Source: Agapanthus africanus
Lineage: Eukaryota > Streptophyta > Magnoliopsida > Asparagales > Amaryllidaceae
Assembly (NCBI GenBank): GCA_030015575.1
Contig: JASDDO010000004.1
Location: 322,036,654 to 322,100,653, forward strand
Reading direction: 5' to 3'
DNA: 64,000 bases
Numbering within the stretch: position 1 is the stretch's first letter; each line of letters starts with the position of its first letter. The position numbers were made by a program, and so were the translations under genes. Shown piece by piece: positions 1-11,197 of the stretch. The notes below the pieces were generated by a model. That model saw only the letters and a program-made list of their open reading frames with translations. It was not told the origin of the DNA and made no database searches.

Positions 1-341
1 TATTCATCATCATGTTGCCTTTTATAGGCTTACATATTTACATATAGCCCCTTGGGCTTTACAAAAATGACGTTTTAGCCATCCCATGGCCCATGTGCCA
101 TTTCATTTTTGCACATAAGCCATGAGCTTACAAAATATTGGCTTTATGCCCATTTTGTTTACATTCATACATAAACAATTACATAAAAATTATTTATTAC
201 ATGATTTTGTTGTTGGCATGGGGAGGCTGGCTGCGGCTCGAATTGGGCATGGGCCCGCTTGACCTGGGCTTGGGCCCACCTGGCTTGGGGTTGACTTTGA
301 TTTTGACTTGGTCAACCAGGGTGTAAATTTTGACTTCAACA
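1..341 (-). mobile_element. Family-A LTR fragment, inverted, cut by window edge
   Basis: Read on the minus strand, this is the first ~340 bases of the same LTR found on the plus strand at 4303 and 39770. It starts TGTTGAAGTC at 341, carries the GGTCAACC stretch, and includes a TATA-like CCTATAAAAGG near 18-28. The rest lies outside the window. It abuts gag sequence at 342 with no leader or primer-binding site, so it probably marks a second A element or solo LTR inserted in reverse into the gag of A1. A recombination junction is also possible. Confidence 0.8.
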
Positions 342-1388
342 AGTATGATCTGGTAGAATTTTCCAGCGGCTATGTCATCCCTAAATTTAGAAGATTTGAT
401 GGGAGAGGAAACGCAAATCAGCACATCGCCCACTTCAAAGCCTCATGCGGGAATACTGGGGGCAATGATGCGCTTCTCCTCCGCCAGTTCGTTAATAGCC
501 TGACCGATGTCGCTTTCGATTGGTACGCGAGCATACCGGATGGCTCCGTTACTACTTTCGTATAAATGGAATCTTTGTTTCAACAAAGGTTCATGAGTGT
601 CAGCGATAAGATCATCATCACCGGCCTCGTAAGGACCAAGCCAAAGAACAACGAAAGCGGCACGGATTTTATAACCCGATGGCGCAATCTCTCCGTCAAA
701 TGTGAACCGCCGATAGAGCAGGACCAATCTGTCAGTCTCCTTGTCGGAAATCTCAATAATTGGATGGCCCCGTTTCTATGCACCGCGGGTCTCAAAACAT
801 TCCAAGAGCTGACCATAAGTTCAGATGTTGGAACGCTCAAAACAGAAGTCCTTCTCTGACTCCCAAAATAACAATAGGTCCTGGAGAAACCGAAAGGACG
901 AAAATCGCAAAGGCGGAAATTCCGACGATACTGAATCTTTCAATACTTCGGCTAACCGAAATAAGCGAGAGATGAGCGGGCCTAATGCCAACCAGCCTCG
1001 GAGGCCAGTGTTCGGAGATGGAGGAGAATCTCCACTGAAAGAGAAGCTGGATAAGGTCTATTCCTCCAGAAGAGACAAAATCCGTAAAATATTCAAAGAC
1101 GCCCTGAGGAACGGTCTACAATTGCCAGAATAAAAAAGATCGTAAGAAGCGAATATGACTGACGACCCTAAATACTGCCCCTATCACAGAGTGATAGGTC
1201 ATGCCATTGAGGACTGCTTCATCTTCAAAGATTGGGTCAAAAAGCAATACAAGGCAGGAGAGATAGAACTGTCTAAAGGCGTATTAACAAACAGTCAAGC
1301 TGCGACTGTCAATTTCATACAAACGGAGACCGAAGTCCTTCGGGAATTTGATTCTCTCAGACATCTGCCTTTCTCTAAAAAGAGTTGA
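342..1388 (+). pseudogene. gag: Ty3/gypsy gag pseudogene of element A1 (5'-truncated)
   Basis: The translation matches the plant Ty3-type retrotransposon gag domain: a VIPKFRRFDG start, an AFDWY-type core and a FITRWRNLS segment. A downstream piece at 1155-1388 has the DPKYCPYHR...C cysteine/histidine cluster typical of plant gypsy gag-protease linkers. Gag coats element RNA in virus-like particles. The frame is broken by a stop at 563-565, a frame change near 815-825 and a stop at 1131-1133. The N-terminus is missing because of the inverted LTR at 1-341. The second copy at 36362-37440 is very similar. No protease, reverse transcriptase or integrase follows, so the element is gag-only. Confident as a gag relic; the lineage is not resolved. 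Confidence 0.88.
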
Positions 1389-2239
1389 CCACCATGTCAT
1401 TAAACTGGGAATAATTGACCTCTAAGTCGTTAAACTGGGGATGTAAAAATGTATAAATAAAAATATATATATATATAATAAAAAGCCAAAATGATGGGGC
1501 AACCGCGAATAAATAGCCGAAATGATAGGGCAATCGCGACTTCGCGATAAGAAAAGCTGAAATGATAGAGCAATCGCGGTAAAAAAAAACGGCGAATGAT
1601 GAGTCGCTCCTGGTACTATATTCTAGTGCAGCGATGCAGACGCCAACCAAAATCCAATTTCCCCAAAATTCTCCCAGCCCTACGGTTGGTCCCCAAGTTG
1701 ACTACCGTATACAATCCACGGGCTCAAATAATTCTCATCATACCCATACCCCACTGCAATCATCAGAAACGCGGTCGGTCTCCGCCCTTGGAATTATGCT
1801 CCATTAGGAAAACCCACTCATGTGTCCTCACGATGCATGAGGAGAACAAACCTTCGTGGGATTCTTACGACTCACCTTGGAAAAAAATACTTGGGGGTCC
1901 TCACGACTCCTAAGGAGAAAATGCACCTACGGGATACTTACGACTCATAGAAAGAAAATGCTTTTATGGGACCCTTACGGCCCATAAAATTGAAAAGTCT
2001 TAGGTGATAGGGACCTAAACCTGTCTCCTAAGACATCGCTCCCCAACAGGGAAAGGCAAATGATGAATTTCTCCTGGCACCTGTGCTTCAGTGTTAGCAA
2101 CGCTGATGCTGACCCCTACCCTAAAATTCCAAGATTCCGATCCAATAGACCCTTAAGTCTTTAAACTGGAAACAGATGACCTCTAAGTCGTTAAACTGAA
2201 AACAGATGACCTCTAAGTCGATAAACTGGAAACGAGGGA

Positions 2240-2480
2240 GATCCCTTCACGGCGAATAATGAGTCGCTCCTGGTACCACATCCCAGTGCAACGATGCAGA
2301 CGCTAACCAAACTCTGAATGTCCCAATGGCGAATGATGAGTTGCTCCTGGTACTATATTCCAGTGAAGTGATGCAGACGCCAACCAAATTCCAAATCCCA
2401 TACCCTAACGGTGAATGATGAGTCGTTCCTGGTACCATATTCCAGTGCAGCGATGCAGACGCCAACAAAGTCCCAAAATT
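2240..2480 (+). repeat. Tandem ~80-bp repeat, three units
   Basis: Three consecutive diverged units each run from a GCGAATGATGAG-type start through a CCAGTGCAGCGATGCAGACG-type end. Single units or variants recur elsewhere in the 3' region of A1 and A2. No coding role is evident. Confidence 0.75.
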
Positions 2481-3471
2481 TTTCCGGCCCTACGGTCTGG
2501 ATCATACATCCTGCAAAACCGTATACAATCCACGGGCATAAAACGATCCGAATCTCTCCCAAGTCCTACAGGCGAGACCACATTCAAAGTCCCACCAGCG
2601 AAAAAAGGGTATGTCCACAAGCAAAATGGGCACGGATTAAAACCCGAAAGGTCTCCGTGAGTAAAAACAGAAGGACTGCCGGCGAGTTTGTGAAAACCCG
2701 AAAGGGTGCAAACTTGTGAAAAAGAGATGAAATACACCCGTAAAGTTCTCTCGACTTTGTGAGGAGAAAACTCCCGCATGAGATCCTTACGATTCACAAA
2801 TGAAAAACACACATAGGAGTCCCCACGACTCCTAAGGAGAAAATACACCTACGGGATCCTTACAACCCGTAGGAAGAAAATGCTTTGTGAGACCCTTACG
2901 ACTCACAAAATTGAAAAGTCTTAGGTGATAGGGACATAAAACCCGTCTCCTAAGCCATCGCTTCCTAATAAGCAAACGCAAATGATGATTCGCTCCTGGT
3001 ACCATATTCCAGTGTAGCGATGATGAGGCCAAACAAAAACCGAAATCCCCAAATCCACTCATGGCAACTGATGATTCACTTCTGGTACCATATTCTAGTG
3101 TAGCGATGCTGATGTCAACCCAAATCAAATCAAATCAACAACCTCTGCGGCGGAATCATGCTTCGTCTCAGAATGTACCCCGTGTAGAAAGCATGCTTCG
3201 CCTCGGAGTATCCACCTGCCCTGTTGGAATTATGCTTCGCCTGGGAATCATCCTCTACATCAAAACCAGTGACACTCCGTGCCGGGGAAACGTTGACCAC
3301 AGACACTCCGTGCCGGGGACAAGTCAACCAGCGACCTCCTCGTCGGAATTATGCTCCGTCCTGGAATCAAGTCAACCAGCGACTTTCTCGTCGGAATTAT
3401 ACTCCGCCCTGGAATCAAGTCAAAAAGCGACCTCCTCGTCGGAATTAAGCTCCGTCTCGGAATTAAGTCGA

Positions 3472-3830
3472 CCAACAAACTCTGCGTTGGAATCATGCTT
3501 CGTCTCAGAGTGTACTCCGCATCGAAATCAAGCTTCGCCTCGGTGTATCTGTCTTCCCTGTCGGAATTATACTTCAGCTCGGAATCAACCAACAAGCTCT
3601 GCGTTGGAATCATGCTTCATCTCAGAGTGTACCCCGCATCGAAATCAAGCTTCGCCTCAGTGTATCTGCCTTCCCTGTCGGAATTATACTTCGGCTCGGA
3701 ATCAAACAACAAGCTCTGCGTCGGAATCATGCTTCATTTCAGAGTGTCCTCCACATCGAAATCAAGCTTCGCCTCGGTGTATCTGCCTTCCCTGTCGGAA
3801 TTATGCTTTGGCTCGGAATCAACTAGCGAC
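3472..3830 (+). repeat. Higher-order ~117-bp tandem repeat, three units
   Basis: Three near-identical units start at about 3472, 3588 and 3705, each made of four ~30-base sub-units. The period is close to a multiple of three, which keeps several frames open and produces long but spurious reading frames such as 3061-3987. Confidence 0.8.
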
Positions 3831-4302
3831 CCCCTCCATCGGAATTAAGCTCCGCCTCGGAATCAAGTCGACTAACAAGCTCTACGTTGAAATCATGCTT
3901 CGTCTCAGAATGTACCCCGCGTCAAAATCATGCTTCGCTTCGGAGTATCTGCTTTCCCTGTCGGAATTATGTTTCGCCTGGGAATGAACCTCTGCATCGA
4001 AATTATGCTTCGGTCAGAATGTCTGCCGCCCGTCGGAATTACGCTCCGACCCTTTTGGAATCATGCTCCGCTCATTGGAATTATGCTCCGATCCCCGGAA
4101 TTATGCTCCTCTTCGAAGTGATACTCCGATCCTGGAATTATGCTCCGAAAATTGGAATGATACTCCGATCCTCGAGAATCATGCTCCCCGAGGGATGTTC
4201 CGCCCCCGGAATGATGTTCCACCTCGAAGCCCGGCTTCAAGATCCATCAATTTCATGCACACAACTCATATGCGCGGTGTGCATTTATTGATGGGGGCAC
4301 TT

Positions 4303-5617
4303 TGTTGGGGTCAAAATTTGCACCCCGGTTGACCAAGCCAAAGTCAAGGTCAACCCCAAACCAGGTAGGCCCAACCCCAGGTCAAGCGGGCTCATACCCA
4401 AGTCGAGCCCACGGCCAGTCCCCCCATGCCAACATAAAAATCATGTAACAAATAATTTTGATGTAATTTTTTCTGCATGAATGTAAGCAAAATGGGCATA
4501 AAGCCAAATTTTTGTAAAGCCCATGGCTTATGTGCAAAAGAAATAAGCACATGAGGCATGGGATGGACAAACTGCCATTTTGTAAAGCCCAAGTGGCTAT
4601 ATGTAAATGTGTAAGCCTATATAAGGCAACATGATGATGAATAAAAGATACACTTTTCATTCTCCCCAATAACTAGGGTTCCTGTGCCTCCTTCTCCTTC
4701 CAAAAGGTTCTAAAACTTCTTCCATTCTTTTGAATTAAATCAAGAGTTTTACTCTTCCTTTCCAAAATTAAATAGTTTTTCACCACAAAACCCACAAAGG
4801 GGAGCCCAGATCTTCCATTAGATCTCAAAAAGGGAAGATTTTTAAATCTCATACCTCTTGTTCTTCAAGATCCGGCCAACAGAGGAGGAAGAAGGAGACC
4901 CATCTCCGAAAATCCCACTTTGGAGGAGATCCAAGACTCAAGGGAGAAGCCCCTTCATCTGCTCCAAAAATATCTTAGGAGTTTAACTTCTCAATATATA
5001 TATACACACACACACACAAAATAATAAGTATTTCTTTTTGGGAGTACAACTCCCAGTGCAGGGACCAAGTCCCTTTTTGCCGCCCAGCGCCCACGTGCTT
5101 GGCACGTGAGGCGCCAGCGCCTAAGCGCTTGCGTGCCACTCACGGGAGGCACTGGCGCCTTCTCCCATGCATCCTATGGATGCCTTTTTCTTACACACAC
5201 ACACACACACACATATGCGCACACACACATACTCCACCATATTGTTCCCGTTAGAAAAAAAAATTTAACGGGGCGCTGCCCCGTACCCCGCAAGGGGGAT
5301 GCTAGCCCCCTTGACCCCCAGCCCTCTATCCGGGTAGCGGGACTCCCGTAAAAACTCTGCAGGCCCCCAATATATCCAAAACCCCTTCAAAACACAACAC
5401 TGCACGTTGAGTTCGCATGGCCTGTTTGACCCGTCAATCGGAGGTTCTCTCGCTCCAAAAGCGAGGGGTAATTAACGGCAGCTTAGTCTGCGGCTGCCGG
5501 AGATTCGGATCCCCACAATCAATAAACCCCAGCCTACCCTAGATAGGGGGAATCTGTAACGCGCCTGACAAGCGTGCACGTATCCTATCTCAATGGGGTG
5601 ACGAAAAATACCCTACA
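4303..5617 (+). mobile_element. 3' LTR of element A1 (1315 bp)
   Basis: The LTR begins TGTTGGGGTC at 4303 and ends CCCTACA at 5617, with terminal TG...CA. It aligns over its whole length with the LTR at 39770-41282. It contains a TATA box (4618-4625), short palindromes of the type GGGAGTACAACTCCC near 5040, a GC-rich section with CACGTG and GCGCC words (5085-5160), and CA microsatellites near 5006-5019 and 5190-5230. It drives and terminates element transcription. The downstream flank is copia D internal sequence, so A1 most likely inserted into D. Confidence 0.9.
4618..4625 (+). promoter_or_regulatory. TATA box of the A1 LTR
   Basis: TATATAAG lies about 315 bases into the LTR and is conserved at 33177-33184. 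It is changed to TATACAAG in the 3' LTR of A2 near 40084. Confidence 0.65.
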
Positions 5618-5639
5618 AAGACCATAGCATCTCTCAAGT

Positions 5640-7299
5640 GGATGAAGAATCCTACCAGATTCGCGGAGAGGCTGAGGTTCGTTGGAGACTATTTAATTCT
5701 TTGGTTTCACCAAATCATCAGCTGTTAGTTTTTCTAGCTAGAACTTCTTCCAGTTCTACCTCATGTCCACTAATTTCTTCATAAGAAATTCCTTTTCTAG
5801 AAAGGTGGTATGCTGAGAAACAAAACACCTTTTTCTCCTCAGAGTGGTAGAAGATATTCCCTCACAAATGTTTGGGATATCCTAACAAACTTACAGAACT
5901 GACCTTGCCTCGAGCTTGTCCGGATTCTTCCTTTCAACATAGGCCGGACAACCTCATATTTTAACTCGTTTAAGACACGGTCTCTTCCCATTCCATATCT
6001 CATATGTAGTGGTAGGCACTGATTTGGTTGGAACCCCATTCATTAGGTATGCAGCTTCTCAAGTGCATAACACCAAAAGGAAACATGTAACTCGGCAATA
6101 CTCATCATAGAGCGTGCCATATCTCATAGGGTGCGATACCTCCACCTCGATACACCGTTGTGTTGTGGTGTATACGAAGGAGTAAGCTGAGAGAGAATCA
6201 CATTCTCCATTTGGAAAATCCAGGAACTCCATGCGCAAGTATTTGCCTCCTCGATCTCATCGAAGGACTTAATACTTCTACCCATCTGGTTCTTCAACTT
6301 CAAGCTTATATTCCTTGAATTTCTCAAAAATTTCAGACTTGTGTTTCAACAGGAACATATGTCCGAATCCTGAGAGATGATCAGTAAATATAACGAAGTA
6401 CGAAGAACCTACCCTGACATTAAAGACATAGGACCATATACATCATCATGTATGCGTCCCAAGAGTTTAGTAACTCTTTCTCTGTTTCTAGTAAACGGAG
6501 TATTGGTCATTTTACCTTTGAGACAAGACTGGCAAGTATCATAAGATGAAAATTCGAACAGATTCAAACATTCATCCTTATGTAACTTAGCTAGCCGTGT
6601 CGCATTGATATGACCTAGTCTACAATGCCACAAGAAGGATTCGTTCATTTCTGAACTACTCCTCTTGTGTGTGTTCTATATACTTTGAACTGTGGTTTGA
6701 TTTAGAACGTATATGCTATTATATAACGTGCCTGATCAAATCAACTCTTGATTCAGGAAAATGTTCACAACATTATCCTCCAATATAGAATTATATCCTT
6801 CTTTAACTTATTAAAAAGCTGATGTAATGTTGTATATCAGGTTTGGTATGTAATAACATTCGTTCAGAATCAATGTATTAATATAAGGTGATATTTGCCA
6901 ACTGATTTGGCTGCAACACTTGCACCATTCTCTACACTTAGAGACATATCACCCATTCACAGTTCTCTACCTATCTGTAGCCCATGTAACATATTACATA
7001 TGCGGAATCCTGATCCGGTATCACATACCCAGGACGTAGAGGATACTGAAAAACAGTTCTTGGTAATCGAACACACCCGAAGAATATGTATCAACATGCT
7101 CATTTCTCGATTAGGTCGCGTGGAAATCCGGATAATCCCCTATTCCCTGCTCGGACTTATAACAGTTATAAGATAGAGCAGCACCAACGTTCCCTAGCTC
7201 AGTATAATAAGAAGGTTCGGTCAATACATCCATATTATTATCTTGATTAAGGCGTGACATGGTCGCTACCAGGAGAGAGAGAGAGAGAGAAGAAAACAC
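5640..7299 (-). pseudogene. pol: Decayed copia gag-end, protease and integrase (element D)
   Basis: Fragments in the right order can be read on the minus strand. A gag tail with a degenerate zinc knuckle lies at 7111-7299, followed by a protease relic around 7000-7050. A gag-pre-integrase segment at 6409-6648 contains WHCRLGHINATRLAKLHKD and a CQSC pair, part of the HHCC zinc module. An integrase core end at 6124-6327 has YTPQHNGV, and a post-integrase segment lies at 5839-6039. Several frameshifts and stops separate them, so no active enzyme is encoded. The product class would cut the polyprotein and insert the cDNA. Confidence 0.85.
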
Positions 7300-7681
7300 T
7301 CTGCGTGCGCTCTTGCAAGATCAGATTGGTTATTATTTTATCTAATCATACTGGCTCCCACTGTTTTTATCAAATCTTCCTTCAAACCCTAAAAGGTAAG
7401 ACTAGCCGGGATTAATTACACTCTACAAGTTCACCAATCTTTCGGCCAGGCCAATGTCGGTACTTTGAGGGAGGTTCCCCGTGCTTTCGCACGAACCTAG
7501 TTAAAATAAACCTCGTTTTCTCAGGGGCGTAACCCCGTTAACACCTTTCTAGATACCTACTTGATCGGCTAATTGTAATGTGTAAAAATCTTTCCAGGAG
7601 TAACTCTTACTCGCAATGGGTATCGGGATCCAACCATTAAAATTTTAACACTTAAAATTCCGATATTCTTGCCCCTAGCGT

Positions 7682-7915
7682 CCTATGACCTTGACAGAGG
7701 TCAACAAACCATAGGCTGCTAGTCAAGTTCAACCCGTCATTTCATGATTGAAATAAACCCATCCGCACGATTCTTGACAGAGGTCAACAAGGTCGCACGA
7801 TTACCCTAAATCAACCGCATCATGTGATTTGCAGATAAGCACTAATCAGCTACCGCACACTACGCATCGACAGAGGTCAACAAACGTAGCACGAATACTA
7901 ACTACTACTTATCTG
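7682..7915 (-). other. Repeated hairpins in D leader (TTGAC-loop set)
   Basis: Three repeats of a GACAGAGGTCAACAA motif sit at about 7691, 7774 and 7868. The first is closed by CCTATG/CATAGG (7682-7687 with 7710-7715). The third is closed by CTACG/CGTAG (7860-7864 with 7885-7889) inside an outer stem CAGATAAG/CTTATCTG (7832-7839 with 7908-7915). Elements C and F carry the same arrangement with different but still pairing stems. No coding capacity is seen. The function is unknown; RNA structure in the element transcript is inferred. Confidence 0.6.
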
Positions 7916-8033
7916 AAATGACGGAGGGCTACGACAAGTTTTTAAGAAAACCTTTTGCGTAATGAACTTGATATCGTTGTAAAATCGAGTGATTTTGAAA
8001 AGGAGTGTTTTTTAGGCTTTTACTAGTTTCGCT

Positions 8034-8257
8034 AGAGATGTCACTCCCGGTGAAGGGATCTTGACTCTTTCCTTATCGAATAAGGTGCAAGATATTTCAC
8101 AAATACCATTATGCAAAGCAAAAACTATAGAAGCAATCAAAAGACAAACCGAGTGGGTTGTAGTATCTGCCAGTTTCGCTAAAGAGGTCACTCCCGATGA
8201 AGGGATCTCGGCTCTTTCCTTATCGAATAAGGTGTTGGATATTCTACAAGGAATATC
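8034..8257 (-). other. Duplicated stem-loop domain in D leader
   Basis: Two copies (8034-8107 and 8181-8257) each hold a closing stem, an inner TCCC/GGGA hairpin, a second hairpin and a third GATATT-type hairpin. In copy 2 these are AAAGAG/CTCTTT, TCCC/GGGA, CCTTAT/ATAAGG (8218-8232) and GATATTC/GAATATC (8238-8257). Homologous duplicates lie at 28594-28814 and 55750-55962. Copies keep pairing while stem bases differ. Structure is seen; an RNA role is inferred. Confidence 0.6.
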
Positions 8258-10301
8258 GCTATGCAAAACAAGAACTAGAGCTACCAGTTTTTAAACAAGT
8301 CTTTACAACATGTTTAGGTTTCTTTTATTTCATTAATCTCATTAATGAATTCCCATCAATTATGCTTCCTAAGTATCACAGAAGAAACGAAAGCATCAAT
8401 ATTTATTATATATCATATATATATAATATAAGCATTCGTCTCAGAACATATCAAGTGATCACATCAAAAAATATCAGCAGCAGAAGAATCACGTATGAAA
8501 TATTGGATATACTAGGAATTCCGTATTTTAAATTAAGCCAGTATAAAAAACGGATTCCACGGTCACGATGAATAGCCAAACCCACATCCGTAGACCCCTA
8601 CGAGAGCGGCAAGCAACCCTACCAATTCTAGAGTTAGGAGACCCGGTCTTGACTCCTCGAGATGGTCTCCCACTGGACCCTAGAACCCGGTTACTTGTGC
8701 TCTCTTCCTTGGGTCTATCCTAATGAGGAAAAGTAAATAATATACATCAATGGTGACATCATCCTTAACCCGGAAGTGCCCCAATAAAAGAATATTACAT
8801 ACAAGCTTTTATATAAATGAAAATAAAAATCTCTCATCTCACATAAAAAAAAAAACCCCGGCTATTCAAAACACGACGATCCAATATAACATATCACAGC
8901 AACACATAACATCACATGTCATCAACGTAAACAAATTTGCGTATCCTAATTGTCGTTGACATATAGCAACGAAACCGGCGATACACCACATATTACACTT
9001 ACGGTCGTAGAAAAGAAAGTGAAAAACTACAACAGTTGGAATCCGCAACCACCTTAGACATCATAAACCCAATGTATCACATACCTTGGATTTCATGCCC
9101 AACAAATGAATTCCTTAGACATCAAATGCCTAACAATTATAAACCCCGCATTTTAGTCTCGATATTGAAAAAACTTTTCAATAACCTGTCGGATAATTCA
9201 ACAAGATTCCCGATAACCTGATCGAATGCTTGTCGGAAACTTTAGTAGACGGGCGCACCCCCGATGCCGTCGACGAAGTGCACTAAGGCGGAACACCGCT
9301 GCCGCGAGCACCCGAACGGATGTTTTTGGCGACGGGGTTCTCCTACAGTCACTTGGTTAGGGCTATGGGGCATGGCTACCTATTAAGGTTACCCGGAGAG
9401 TATCCGCGTACACTACGTAATTACGATGGACTTTTGATCAACATCAAAATCCCGTGGCAACCGATCAAATGAGAATAAACTGCTAGATTTATCAAATTCA
9501 AACTAGTTATCTCATAATTAATTATGTGGATTCCAAATATTGTATCACAATCACGGATAGCTAGATGAAATTAAACTTTTCGATCGAATAAGTAAGCACC
9601 CAAAATTTCCCAACAAGCTCAACACTTGAGCGGAATTCAAAAAGTGCCCAGAACATGCCACAGCTCCTATGAACCATCCGTAGAAGGGCCGACTCATGCC
9701 TCACTCATGTCGCCACGGAACTGCAGCAAACCCTATGGTATGACCGCGGTTCCGCGATCCAAAAAGTCGAGTTTGGGTATCGTTCTTCTAGAGGGTCCAC
9801 AGAATCGCTTGCATAATTTTCTGAAAATTTTAAACTCGGAAAAATACAACTTTTGGAAAATTTCAGCAAGGGAAAAATTGGGTTATTGATATCCGTTCGA
9901 AATTTTTAACGTCGTCTAAATAACCCAAATATATGTTAGAATTACGATTACGAAACACTTCGAGTTTCCTTTGCAAAAATTTAACATCACATGCAAATTT
10001 AGCAAAAACCAACAACACCTGAAACACCAAAACCCAGAGACTGGAACACCATGAAAATTTGAACCCAAAACTCCTTGGAAAATCCGAGCACACCGGTTTT
10101 AGAGGGCATGTGGCCGCCATGTTGAGGTAGAATTGCCTCAAATTTTCATAGTGTTCATGTTATATCTCATACAATATTCTGCAGTTGTTTAAAAAAAATT
10201 TAGATGCCTTTTTAAATTCGACAGAAACTGGATTTCGTGTTTCAAATTTCGGAGCAGTTTCGGTTTCGTAATCTAACAAACACCATTTAAATCTCTAGTT
10301 T

Positions 10302-10314
10302 GGCTCTGATACCA
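10302..10314 (-). other. Primer-binding site of copia D (initiator Met-tRNA)
   Basis: The minus strand reads TGGTATCAGAGCC, the standard plant copia site complementary to the 3' end of initiator methionine tRNA, one base from the LTR boundary at 10316. Confidence 0.88.
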
Positions 10315-10315
10315 C

Positions 10316-11123
10316 TATAGGGTTCTCTAGGTCGGCAGCAAGATTTCGGGAGGTATCGTCCATGTCGTTTTCAAATTTTTGTCGTTCTAAAGAACCCTAA
10401 CCCTAGAATCATAACTAGAGATATAAACAAAATATCATACAAACAACTTTGCAAGTCTAGTGAATGAGGAATACAACCTTTATAGACCGGTCCTCCACTT
10501 CTAAAGTTCCGTGTAGTGGTCCCTTTGCTCCAAGTAGTGAACACCCGAACTCTAGTAAGGCTTCACATGAAGAAATGAACAAGCTTGCTCGAAGTTTTCG
10601 AGGCCGAAGATGATCTACGTCGAGAAGACCCAAGCTCATGCTAGCTCTTCACTAATAGTAGGTTAGTGAAGCAAACACCCTAAACTAAATGGCTAATAGT
10701 AGAAGATGATGAAGTAGGAAATGGGCTCTCTTTAGTTTTCTTTTTCTTACAATATTTTCTCACCATTTTCAAAAGCTAGAAAGCTTTTCATGAGGAAGAA
10801 GAAGCTCAAGTGAAGAAGAATGAGAGAATGAACTCATGAGGTGAGAATAGCAACCATGGGTGAGTTAGTGTCATACACTAACTCATATAGAGAATAAACC
10901 ATGGGTTAACAATAATGGTTGGGTTAATAAATATCTTCAAGTAAAACAAAATGAGTGGACTTGGTCAATGATTCCACAAGGTTCTACAAGCTTCAACTAT
11001 GTGACTAATTACCACTAATTTTGTGAATTACCAAGATAAATAAAAACTTTCACACTATTATAAGCATGGTGTAAGTCTCATACACCCATGTTGCATGTGG
11101 CATCAAGCATGACACAATAGTTG

Positions 11124-11197
<74 letters not shown>

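Larger units (their letters stand above)
1389..4302 (+). repeat. 3' non-coding region of element A1, rich in tandem repeats
   Basis: About 2.9 kb between gag and the 3' LTR has no convincing gene. Two repeat types fill it. A ~80-base unit with core GATGAGTCGCTCCTGGTACC recurs at about 1594, 2250, 2330, 2410, 2980 and 3061. From about 3140 to 4250 there is a ~30-base motif with core GGAATTATGCTCCG, organised at 3472-3830 into three ~117-base higher-order repeats. The region ends in a purine run (GATGGGGGCAC) just before the LTR, the likely polypurine tract. The equivalent region of A2 is 37441-39769. Confidence 0.8.

Noticed and set aside
2405..2470. Possible hammerhead ribozyme (TGATGAGTCG words in the A repeats)
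   Set aside because: The CTGATGA box is imperfect and the required GAAA core with matching stems is absent.
3061..3987. 308-residue open frame with repeating RNYTSARNQ-type sequence
   Set aside because: It is produced by tandem repeats whose period is close to a multiple of three. Frames are open in parallel, there is no domain, and the A2 equivalent is not conserved as protein.
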